Of a stretch of 64,000 bases of DNA, positions 53,721 to 64,000 are shown one piece after another. The stretch lies in assembly GCF_900460525.1 (NCBI RefSeq), contig NZ_UHIY01000001.1, forward strand, positions 1,550,001 through 1,614,000. Reading direction: 5' to 3'. Source of the stretch: Yersinia kristensenii (lineage in GTDB: Bacteria; Pseudomonadota; Gammaproteobacteria; Enterobacterales; Enterobacteriaceae). The notes beneath the pieces are model-generated. The model did not search any database, was not told where the DNA came from, and saw nothing but the letters and a program-made list of their open reading frames with translations. Every line of letters starts with the position of its first letter. The stretch's first letter is position 1. Position numbers and translations under genes: made by a program.

Positions 53721-53785
53721 TATCGTTTCGCTGCGTCGTGATGATGGAATAAGCCCGTCATGTTACTGAACCCCTGAATATTTGC

Positions 53786-54814
53786 CTAGCGTTTAGGCGC
53801 AGCAGTACTTTCCCTGACAATTAATTCGGTATTTAACAAGCGGGAGCCACTCTGTACTGGATGCCCTTGTAACTGTTCGAGTAATAGTAACATGGCTTGC
53901 CGACCAATTTCATAACGTGGTTGTGCCACGGTGGTCAAGGGGGGATCGCAATACTGTGACAATTTTAAGTCGTCGAAGCCGACGACAGAGACATCCTGCG
54001 GGATGCGCAGGCCCATTTTCTTCGCTTGCCACATCGCGCCTATCGCCATGACATCATTGTGACAGAATATTGCGGTAGGGGGTTCTGGCAGGTCCATCAG
54101 CTTGATAAAGGTATCAACACCCGCTTCATAGCTAAAATCACCGCGTATAATATAGTTGCTGTCGACCTCGATACCATTACGGCGTAGCGCCTGGATATAG
54201 CCTTGTAGTCGATATTGGCATAGCGGAAAGTTTTCAGGCCCCGCAACACAGGCAATGCGCTGGTGACCCAATCTAATCAGATATTCTACCGCTTCATAGG
54301 CCGCGGTAAGGTTATCAATATGGACGGTGGGCAGTTCTAACTCGGGTGCAAACTCATTTGCCATCACCATCGGCGGTAAATTACGTTGTTCTTCCTTGCT
54401 GGCATCGAAAGGTAGATTGGAGCCTAGCAACAACATGCCATCAATCTGCTTGGTGATAATCAGGTTAACGAAGCTACGCTCTTGCTGGGGTTGTTGTGCG
54501 CAATCACCAATTAATATCAGATAGCCTTGTTGGGCAGCGGCATGTTCAATGCCTTGGATGATGTCAGCAAAAAAGGGGTCGCTGATATCCGGTACAATAA
54601 CCAGAATAGTGCGCGATTCGTTACGTTTGATATTGCGAGATAAAGCATGGGGAGAATAACCGACAGCCAGAACAGCTTGCTCCACTTTTTGCCGAGTCAT
54701 TGTTGAAACCTTTTCCGGATTCATCAATGCGCGCGATACCGTCGCAGTTGAAACACCGGCCATTTCGGCAACGTCCTTCATGGTGGCCATCGTGAATTCT
54801 TTCTTATGTTCCAA
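53786..54814 (-). CDS. cytR: CytR, LacI-family nucleoside-regulon repressor
   Basis: Represses nucleoside uptake and catabolism genes together with CRP, induced by cytidine. 342 residues. Start: TTG at 54812-54814, seven bases after AAGGAG and giving the same N-terminal length as E. coli CytR (MKDVAEMAGVSTATVSRALM starts at residue 12). HTH about 12-32; effector domain with IDGMLLLGSNLPFDAS. The TTG start is decided by the ribosome-binding site. Downstream is ftsN. Confidence 0.96.
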   Translation of the reverse strand: MEHKKEFTMATMKDVAEMAGVSTATVSRALMNPEKVSTMTRQKVEQAVLAVGYSPHALSRNIKRNESRTILVIVPDISDPFFADIIQGIEHAAAQQGYLILIGDCAQQPQQERSFVNLIITKQIDGMLLLGSNLPFDASKEEQRNLPPMVMANEFAPELELPTVHIDNLTAAYEAVEYLIRLGHQRIACVAGPENFPLCQYRLQGYIQALRRNGIEVDSNYIIRGDFSYEAGVDTFIKLMDLPEPPTAIFCHNDVMAIGAMWQAKKMGLRIPQDVSVVGFDDLKLSQYCDPPLTTVAQPRYEIGRQAMLLLLEQLQGHPVQSGSRLLNTELIVRESTAAPKR

Positions 54815-55043
54815 CGCCTTTCTCCTTGCTCTGACTCCGAGTCAGCACTAATGCTTATGCAGGCTTTCCGTCATTCTATACAGATCGTGGGGGCAATTTG
54901 TTACCTAATTTGCATAAAAAGTGTGACATAAGTAGGTTTTTTCGAACTGACTCGCAGAAAGTGGGGTAATCGATTGCTTTATGATGCGATTTCACTCCCA
55001 AAATCATTGGCATTACCGCTAACATCACGGTGACACTCGTCCA

Positions 55044-57248
<2,205 letters not shown>

Positions 57249-57291
57249 TCATCCTGATAACTAAAGTTGGTCTAAATAAGTACAATCGGCC

Positions 57292-57508
57292 TATACCCTA
57301 AATAATTCGAGTTGCAGTAAGGCGGCAAGCGAGTAACAAAGCGGTCGGGAACCGATTTGAACAGCATTTATGCTAGCCCGCAGGGTGAGCCTCAAGGACG
57401 AGGCTCATTAACCCCGATGAGCTTATTTATGTAAGATTAACTACAAGTAAGCGATTCGGGTTATTGAGCAAGCCAACGTATAGGCAACTTGAAGTATGAC
57501 GGATATAA
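57292..57508 (+). repeat. ERIC element, long form, between priA and rpmE
   Basis: Starts TATACCCTAAATAATTCGAG, ends CAACTTGAAGTATGACGGATATA, with the core GATGAGCTTATTTATGTAAG. The internal insertion of about 75 bases is the reverse orientation of the one at 30335 and 45399, consistent with the element being in the plus orientation. Confidence 0.88.
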
Positions 57509-57699
57509 ATAAAGATTGAACAGTTTACACCGCATGCTACACAATGTGCGGATTCGATTGCGCGGCTTGGTCGAATTCTGTATTATTTGCCACCTTTGAT
57601 ATAATTCGATATCAAATTCTGCTAACAACCGTTGTTTATTTTATCGGCGATTGTTCGTTAGTAATCAACTATTCGTTAACGATAAATTGTTATTTATCA

Positions 57700-57761
57700 A
57701 TCGTGTGGTGTCTGGCGGAGTAGGGCTGGATAGCGACACGGCCTAAATATAGAGGTTTTCC
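57700..57761 (+). promoter_or_regulatory. rpmE 5' leader with short stem
   Basis: GTGTC (57708-57712) can pair with GACAC (57735-57739), enclosing GGCGGAGTAGGGCTGGATAGC, then GAGG leads to the ATG. L31 leaders of gammaproteobacteria are reported to mediate autoregulation; the sequence resembles such a leader but was not compared formally. Confidence 0.45.
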
Positions 57762-57980
57762 ATGAAAAAAGGTATCCACCCTAAATACGATTTAGTTACT
57801 GCTTCTTGCTCTTGCGGTAACGTTATCAAGATCAACTCAACTGTTGGTCATGACCTGAATCTGGACGTGTGCGGCGAATGCCACCCGTTCTACACTGGCA
57901 AGCAGCGTGATGTTGCGACCGGTGGCCGTGTTGACCGCTTTAACAAGCGTTTCAGCGTGCCGGGTACTACCAAAGCGTAA
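57762..57980 (+). CDS. rpmE: Ribosomal protein L31 (zinc-binding form)
   Basis: bL31, 72 residues, two more than E. coli. The zinc ribbon is intact with C16, C18, C37 and C40 (ASCSCGN and DVCGEC), which makes this the C+ form; the C-minus paralogue ykgM type used in zinc starvation is not in this window. [14 protein letters not shown] is diagnostic. Own promoter region and terminator. Confidence 0.97.
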   Translation: MKKGIHPKYDLVTASCSCGNVIKINSTVGHDLNLDVCGECHPFYTGKQRDVATGGRVDRFNKRFSVPGTTKA

Positions 57981-57994
57981 TTGCCCGTCAGACG

Positions 57995-58020
57995 AAAAAG
58001 GCGCCTTAGGCGCCTTTTTT
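57995..58020. terminator. Bidirectional terminator between rpmE and metJ
   Basis: AAGGCGCC and GGCGCCTT form a strong stem at 57999-58016 with A-run before and T-run after, for convergent rpmE and metJ. Confidence 0.9.
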
Positions 58021-58071
58021 CATTTCTACAGCCCGGTTTATGTTCTGAGTAAACTGAGCTGCTGTGGGAAA

Positions 58072-58389
58072 TCAATATTCCCAAGTATCGGGATCAACAC
58101 CCAACTCACGCATTAAAATCTTCGCGGCTTCCGGGATTTCATCACTGCGCTCTTTACGCAGATCTTCGTCATTCGGCAGCGGCTGACCGGTAAATGCATG
58201 CAAAAAAGCCTCACACAACAATTCACTGTTGGTGGCGTGGCGCAGGTTGTTCACCTGACGGCGGGTCCGTTCATCGGTGAGGATTTTTAACACCTTCAGC
58301 GGAATGGACACCGTGATTTTTTTGACCTGTTCGCTTTTCTTACCGTGTTCAGCGTAAGGGCTGACATACTCGCCGTTCCACTCAGCCAT
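58072..58389 (-). CDS. metJ: MetJ, methionine repressor
   Basis: Ribbon-helix-helix repressor that, with S-adenosylmethionine as corepressor, binds tandem AGACGTCT boxes and represses met genes. 105 residues, as in E. coli; [44 protein letters not shown] is the DNA-binding and dimer region. Divergent from metBL with the boxes between them, so it can control itself. Confidence 0.98.
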   Translation of the reverse strand: MAEWNGEYVSPYAEHGKKSEQVKKITVSIPLKVLKILTDERTRRQVNNLRHATNSELLCEAFLHAFTGQPLPNDEDLRKERSDEIPEAAKILMRELGVDPDTWEY

Positions 58390-58664
58390 GGGACACCTTA
58401 AATTTGTCGGAAAAATACTAAATTCTGAAAACCGGCTAATTATGCCCGATCTTCACTGTTCTCACTAAATAAATGTCGATTTTACTAGACTAATGTCACT
58501 GAAATAACCTTTTTTGCTATTTATTGATAGCTATTACCTTTCTCTATCATCTTTGCGATTAAACAAAGCACTACTGAAACCTGACTGACATCATGAGGAT
58601 ATCTAAAACCTCTATAATTTTAGCGGTTATTATCCCATTGCTCAATCTATACGCAAAGAAGTTT

Positions 58665-58704
58665 AGATGTCCAGATGTATTGACGTCCGTAATTTGTGCG
58701 TCTA
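58665..58704 (+). promoter_or_regulatory. MetJ operator (met boxes) of metB
   Basis: Adjacent eight-base boxes AGATGTCC (58665-58672), AGATGTAT (58673-58680), TGACGTCC (58681-58688) resemble AGACGTCT, with a possible fourth TGCGTCTA at 58697-58704. They are the same boxes in the same order as I recall in E. coli metJ/metB. Confidence 0.85.
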
Positions 58705-58748
58705 CTCTGACGTAACATTTTCTCGATATCCGGCTGGTGGAAATCAAT

Positions 58749-59906
58749 ATGACGCGTAAACAGGCAACAATAGCAGTCCGTAGCGGGTTGAACGATGACG
58801 AGCAATACGGCTGCGTTGTCCCCCCGATTCACCTCTCCAGTACCTATAATTTTATCGATTTTAATCAGCCACGTACCCATGACTATTCACGTCGCGGCAA
58901 CCCGACGCGTGATGTGGTGCAGCGCGCATTAGCTGAGCTGGAAGGGGGCGCGGGTGCGGTAATGACCAGCAGCGGGATGTCGGCGATTCATTTGGTTTGT
59001 ACCACCTTCCTTAAACCGGGCGATTTACTGGTGGCTCCCCACGATTGTTACGGCGGCAGCTACCGTTTATTCGATAGTTTAAGCAAGCGCGGTGCATATC
59101 GGGTGCTATTTGTTGACCAGGGCGATGAAGTGGCGCTGAGTCAGGCGCTGGCCGAAAAACCTAAACTGGTATTGATTGAAACCCCGAGTAACCCGCTGTT
59201 ACGAGTGGTGGATATTGCCGCTATCTGCAAAGCCGCCCATGCCGTCGGCGCATTAACCGTGTGCGATAACACTTTCCTTAGCCCAGCGTTGCAGCAGCCG
59301 CTGGCTTTAGGCGCGGATCTGGTGGTTCATTCCTGTACCAAATATCTGAATGGCCATTCAGATGTGGTCGCCGGCGCGGTCATTGCCAAAGATCCTGAGC
59401 TGGCAGTTGAGTTGGCATGGTGGGCGAACAATATTGGCGTGACTGGCGCTGCATTCGATAGCTACTTGTTATTACGCGGGTTACGCACATTATCCCCACG
59501 TATGGCTCAACAGCAGCGCAACGCAGATGAAATTGTTCGCTATTTACAGCAGCAGCCTTTAGTGAAAAAGCTGTATCATCCTTCTCTGCCACAACATCCC
59601 GGCCACGAAATTGCTTGCCGTCAGCAGTCTGGTTTTGGTGCGATGCTCAGTTTTGAGCTGGATGGTGATGAACAGGTATTGCGCCGTTTCCTCTCTGCCC
59701 TTGAATTGTTTACCTTGGCAGAATCCTTGGGGGGCGTTGAAAGCCTGATTTCCCATGCCGCCACCATGACCCATGCTGGTATGGCGCCAGAAGCGCGCAC
59801 TGCCGCAGGTATTACTGATAGTTTATTGCGAATTTCCGTGGGTATCGAAGACAGCGAAGATTTGATTGCCGATTTGGACAATGCTTTCCGGTTGGCGAGA
59901 GACTGA
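58749..59906 (+). CDS. metB: Cystathionine gamma-synthase
   Basis: PLP enzyme making cystathionine from O-succinylhomoserine and cysteine. 385 residues from ATG 58749. The PLP lysine is K198 in HSCTKYLNGHSDVVAG. YSRRGNPTRDVV and TSSGMSAIHLV are family features. A start four codons upstream (GTG) is possible. Next gene metL begins eight bases after it. Controlled by MetJ boxes upstream. Confidence 0.98.
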   Translation: MTRKQATIAVRSGLNDDEQYGCVVPPIHLSSTYNFIDFNQPRTHDYSRRGNPTRDVVQRALAELEGGAGAVMTSSGMSAIHLVCTTFLKPGDLLVAPHDCYGGSYRLFDSLSKRGAYRVLFVDQGDEVALSQALAEKPKLVLIETPSNPLLRVVDIAAICKAAHAVGALTVCDNTFLSPALQQPLALGADLVVHSCTKYLNGHSDVVAGAVIAKDPELAVELAWWANNIGVTGAAFDSYLLLRGLRTLSPRMAQQQRNADEIVRYLQQQPLVKKLYHPSLPQHPGHEIACRQQSGFGAMLSFELDGDEQVLRRFLSALELFTLAESLGGVESLISHAATMTHAGMAPEARTAAGITDSLLRISVGIEDSEDLIADLDNAFRLARD

Positions 59907-59913
59907 GGTAAGT

Positions 59914-62349
59914 ATGAATGCAACAGCGGTAGCAGCGGCGGTGACTGGCCGTCAACTGCATAAATTTGGTGGCAGTAGTCTTGCGGATGTGAAGTGTTAC
60001 CTGCGGGTGGCCAATATTATGGCCAACTATAGCCATCCCGGCGATCTCATGGTGGTATCTGCGGCAGGTAGCACCACTAACCAATTGATTAGTTGGTTGA
60101 AACTCAGCCAGAGTGATCGTCTTTCTGCCCATCAGGTACAGCAGAATTTGCGTCGTTATCAACATGACCTGATTAGCGGTTTATTATCGCCAGAAATGGC
60201 TGAACCGTTGATTAGTGAGTTTATCCATGATTTGGAACGCCTGGCGGGCCTGTTAGATAACAAAGTCGACGATGCAATTTATGCTGAAGTGGTCGGCCAT
60301 GGTGAGATTTGGTCTGCTCGCTTGATGTCTGCGGTATTGAACAAACTCGATATGGCAGCTACCTGGCTTGATGCTCGCAGCTTCTTACGTGCTGAACGTG
60401 CGGCGCAGCCACAAATCGACGAAGGCCGTTCTTATCCGTTGTTGCAACAATTGATGGCGCAGTATCCCCACCAACGTCTGGTGGTCACTGGGTTTATCTC
60501 GCGCAATAACACCGGCGAAACCGTGTTGTTGGGGCGTAACGGCAGTGACTACTCGGCCACTCAGGTCGGGGCGTTGGCGGGAGTCGAACGCGTTACTATT
60601 TGGAGTGACGTGGCGGGGGTATACAGTGCAGACCCGCGCAAAGTGAAAGATGCTTGTTTGCTGCCCTTATTGCGCTTGGATGAAGCCAGTGAACTGGCCC
60701 GCCTGGCGGCACCGGTGCTGCATACCCGCACATTACAGCCGGTTTCCGGCAGTGATATTGATTTGCAACTGCGTTGCAGCTATCAACCAGAACAAGGTTC
60801 AACCCGAATTGAGCGGGTGCTGGCTTCAGGCTCGGGTGCCAAAATTGTCACCAGCCATGATGATGTTTGCCTAATCGAATTACAGATTGCCAGTCACCAT
60901 GATTTCTCGCTGGCGCAGAAAGAGATCGATTTACTGCTCAAACGCGCGCAAATCAAGCCATTGGCGACCGGTATTCACCCTGATCGTAACTTATTGCAAC
61001 TTTGCTATACCTCAGAAGTGGTCGATAGCGCGCTAAGAGTGCTGGAAGATGCCACGTTACCGGGGAAATTATCTCTGCGTGAGGGGTTGGCCTTGGTAGC
61101 GTTGGTGGGGGCGGGGGTCAGTAAGAACCCACTGCACAGCCACCGTTTCTACCAACAGCTGAAAGATCAGCCGGTCGAGTTTATCTGGCAAGCTGAAGAT
61201 GGCATCAGCATGGTCGCCGTGCTGCGTCTTGGGCCGACTGAGCACCTGATTCAGGGGCTGCATCAGTCATTATTCCGCGCCGAAAAACGCATTGGCTTGA
61301 TGCTGTTCGGCAAAGGCAATATTGGCGCGCGTTGGTTGGAACTGTTCTCCCGCGAGCAAAAAAATATCTCGGCGCGCAGTGGTTTTGAGTTCGTGCTAGC
61401 CGGTGTCGTGGATAGCCGCCGCAGTCTGTTGAGTTATGACGGGCTGGATGCCAGCCGGACGTTAGCATTTTATGATGACGAAGCCCAAGAACAGGATGAA
61501 GAGTCACTGTTCTTGTGGATGCGCGCGCACCCATTTGATGATTTGGTGGTGCTGGATGTGACCGCCAGTGAATCACTGGCCGAGCAATATTTGGACTTCG
61601 CCAGCTACGGTTTCCACGTTATTAGCGCCAATAAATTAGCCGGCGCTTCCAGCAGCAATAACTACCGCCAAATCCGTGATGCTTTTTCCAAAACAGGCCG
61701 CCACTGGCTGTATAACGCCACGGTGGGAGCGGGTTTGCCAGTGAACCACACAGTCCGCGACCTGCGTGATAGTGGCGACAGTATTCTGGCGATCAGCGGT
61801 ATTTTCTCCGGCACTCTGTCTTGGTTATTCCTGCAATTTGATGGCACGGTGCCCTTTACCGAGCTGGTGGATCAAGCTTGGCAGCAGGGCCTGACAGAAC
61901 CTGATCCGCGCGTGGATCTCTCCGGCCAAGATGTGATGCGCAAGCTGGTGATTTTAGCCCGTGAAGCCGGTTACGACATTGAACCGAATCAGGTGCGGGT
62001 GGAATCGCTGGTACCTGCGGGTGCCGATGTTGGTTCCGTGGATCAATTCTTTGAAAATGGCGAGGCATTGAATCAGCAAATGATTCAGCGCTTAGAAGCC
62101 GCGAATGAAATGGGTCTGGTGTTACGTTACGTCGCGCGCTTTGATGCTAATGGTAAGGCGCGGGTGGGCGTTGAAGCGGTACGTGCTGACCATCCATTGG
62201 CTTCTTTGCTGCCGTGCGATAACGTTTTTGCCATTGAGAGCCGTTGGTATCGCGACAACCCATTGGTCATCCGCGGCCCTGGCGCTGGACGTGATGTGAC
62301 TGCGGGTGCTATTCAGTCAGATTTAAACCGCTTAGCTCAACTGCTGTAA
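59914..62349 (+). CDS. metL: Bifunctional aspartate kinase II/homoserine dehydrogenase II
   Basis: First and third steps of the aspartate pathway toward methionine. 811 residues: aspartokinase domain at the N-terminus (HKFGGSSLADVK near residue 19), ACT-like regulatory part in the middle, and homoserine dehydrogenase after about residue 460 (FGKGNIGARWLELF, NKLAGASSSNNY). The start at 59914 is preceded by GAGG. Co-transcribed with metB, eight bases apart. Confidence 0.98.
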   Translation: MNATAVAAAVTGRQLHKFGGSSLADVKCYLRVANIMANYSHPGDLMVVSAAGSTTNQLISWLKLSQSDRLSAHQVQQNLRRYQHDLISGLLSPEMAEPLISEFIHDLERLAGLLDNKVDDAIYAEVVGHGEIWSARLMSAVLNKLDMAATWLDARSFLRAERAAQPQIDEGRSYPLLQQLMAQYPHQRLVVTGFISRNNTGETVLLGRNGSDYSATQVGALAGVERVTIWSDVAGVYSADPRKVKDACLLPLLRLDEASELARLAAPVLHTRTLQPVSGSDIDLQLRCSYQPEQGSTRIERVLASGSGAKIVTSHDDVCLIELQIASHHDFSLAQKEIDLLLKRAQIKPLATGIHPDRNLLQLCYTSEVVDSALRVLEDATLPGKLSLREGLALVALVGAGVSKNPLHSHRFYQQLKDQPVEFIWQAEDGISMVAVLRLGPTEHLIQGLHQSLFRAEKRIGLMLFGKGNIGARWLELFSREQKNISARSGFEFVLAGVVDSRRSLLSYDGLDASRTLAFYDDEAQEQDEESLFLWMRAHPFDDLVVLDVTASESLAEQYLDFASYGFHVISANKLAGASSSNNYRQIRDAFSKTGRHWLYNATVGAGLPVNHTVRDLRDSGDSILAISGIFSGTLSWLFLQFDGTVPFTELVDQAWQQGLTEPDPRVDLSGQDVMRKLVILAREAGYDIEPNQVRVESLVPAGADVGSVDQFFENGEALNQQMIQRLEAANEMGLVLRYVARFDANGKARVGVEAVRADHPLASLLPCDNVFAIESRWYRDNPLVIRGPGAGRDVTAGAIQSDLNRLAQLL

Positions 62350-62361
62350 CTCGCACTTATT

Positions 62362-62390
62362 CGCCTCCTCTGCCCGCCACAGGGGAGGCG
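62362..62390 (+). other. Hairpin downstream of metL
   Basis: CGCCTCC (62362-62368) pairs with GGAGGCG (62384-62390), but no T-run follows. Possible terminator-like or 3' end structure. Confidence 0.4.
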
Positions 62391-62516
62391 CAACCGCCAT
62401 ATTCCCTCCTGGACCCAAAGCACATGAATTTTCCGCACATTGCGTGTGAATATTAATCATCGCTCTAAACTTATTTAAAAGTTGACTCTTTAGCCAACTT
62501 CGGTCATTTTCTATTT

Positions 62517-62540
62517 AGACGTCTAAACGTATAGACGCTT
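62517..62540 (+). promoter_or_regulatory. MetJ operator of metF
   Basis: AGACGTCT at 62517-62524 is the perfect met box, followed by AAACGTAT (62525-62532) and AGACGCTT (62533-62540), in contiguous eight-base register. About 70 bases before the metF start codon. Confidence 0.9.
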
Positions 62541-62600
62541 ATAAAAATGACAGATAACAAACATAAGTCATCAAAATGATGACAACAGGCAATGGAGTAA

Positions 62601-63491
<891 letters not shown>

Positions 63492-64000
63492 TTTTTTAAA
63501 AAGTGGCGGTGGCCCCTTTTAATCCCCATTGGCTTTGATTAGTCATTCAGTTTGATCGGATCTGATTTCGGTTGATATTCGCAGAGTGAATAGTTCGGTT
63601 GTTAAAGCACCTAGTTAGCTTAGCCACCGACGAACCAACCGCCAAAGGGTGCGGGTGCGCACCCTTGTGGAATCCAGCGCTTCGCACGTATCGCCTGCTC
63701 ACTGCGTGGGTTCCCTTACTCATCGTTTCGGCTGACGGAACGGGCCGATTCACTCCTGTTCAAGCGGCCCTCGCTCGGCGTCCATACCTCGCGTCCTACC
63801 TCCACTCTTCACTCGGCGGCTCAAATGTGCTTTTTAAGATCAAAACCTAAAAACAGGGTTTTGAATGGGCTTTTGACCTTGAGCGCAATCAGGAATATTG
63901 CCGACAAGGATGGAGGGTAGAGTGAGCGGCCATGGACGACCGCGAAAAGCGCGCTTGAGCAGGAGCAAATTGCGCTGGCTCGTCAGCCCGAAAGACGTAG
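63492..64000. other. Gene-free right edge with two diverged copies of one element in inverted orientation
   Basis: No recognised gene. About 63650-63830 (plus strand) and 63890-64000 (minus strand) are related: the stretches GTTTCGGCTGACGGAACGG/ACTCCTGTTCAAGCG and CTTTCGGGCTGACGAG/GCTCCTGCTCAAGCG align at about two-thirds identity. On the plus strand the first copy has an open frame from 63599 to 63850, 83 codons, whose product is Leu/Arg/Pro-rich and matches no protein I know. I list it as an element rather than a gene. Confidence 0.5.

Noticed and set aside
63599..63850. Open frame of 83 codons on the plus strand
   Set aside because: Not accepted as a gene: no clear ribosome-binding site and the related copy has a frameshift. 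Kept as part of an unrecognised element.

Overview
The window is a chromosomal segment of an enterobacterium, most likely a Yersinia (Y. enterocolitica-like rather than certain at species level). The support is the gene order (hldD-waaF-waaC, waaA-waaE-coaD, rpmB-rpmG-mutM, cpxP/cpxRA-fieF-pfkA-sbp-tpiA, glpFKX-zapB-rraA-menA-hslVU-ftsN-cytR-priA-rpmE-metJ/metBL-metF), protein sequences very close to E. coli orthologues but with consistent Yersinia-like differences, and many ERIC elements, including the long variant with an internal insertion. Almost all of it is core backbone; no rRNA, tRNA, CRISPR array, intact insertion sequence or prophage was seen.

Left edge, 1-6.2 kb, is the most accessory part. 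It holds the 5' part of a nupC-type nucleoside transporter gene, then a convergent pair made of an RpfF-type DSF synthase and a PAS-GGDEF-EAL protein (PdeR/RpfR), then an MBL-fold hydrolase, a LysE/RhtB-type exporter and a GNAT acetyltransferase. The RpfF/RpfR pair is a complete candidate fatty-acid signal to cyclic-di-GMP circuit.

6.3-22.4 kb: yicC, rph-pyrE with its attenuator, slmA, dut, coaBC, radC, rpmB-rpmG-mutM, then coaD-waaE-waaA and waaC-waaF-hldD for the inner lipopolysaccharide core and coenzyme A, and kbl-tdh for threonine catabolism. 22.4-32.4 kb: yibQ-envC-gpmI, yibN-grxC-secB-gpsA, cysE, trmL and ada.

32.4-48.2 kb: the Cpx envelope-stress genes with a clear CpxR box, fieF, pfkA, sbp, then an AT-rich orphan gene (38828-39739) coding for a papain-fold protein that resembles glutamine-deamidase effectors such as OspI. 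Its 3' end contains the terminator of the convergent tpiA. After that come yiiQ, yiiR, fpr, emrD and the glycerol genes glpF-glpK-glpX, where an ERIC and a terminator sit between glpK and glpX.

48.2-63.5 kb: zapB, rraA, menA, hslVU with a sigma-32 promoter and leader stem-loop, ftsN, cytR, priA, rpmE, and the methionine genes metJ, metBL and metF with visible MetJ operators. The last 500 bases after metF have no convincing gene but carry two diverged copies of one element in inverted orientation, which may mark the edge of an accessory region.

Non-gene stretches longer than 300 bases: 3618-4116 (possible small ORF and hairpin), 16338-16929 (hairpin and Fur-like site), 22429-22787 (ERIC, GACAAAG-bounded repeat, terminator), 42694-43032 (CRP-like site), 45389-45756 (ERIC, terminator), 48165-48793 (GlpR-like site, 21-bp tandem repeat), 57243-57761 (ERIC, rpmE leader), 58390-58748 (MetJ sites), 63492-64000 (inverted element).
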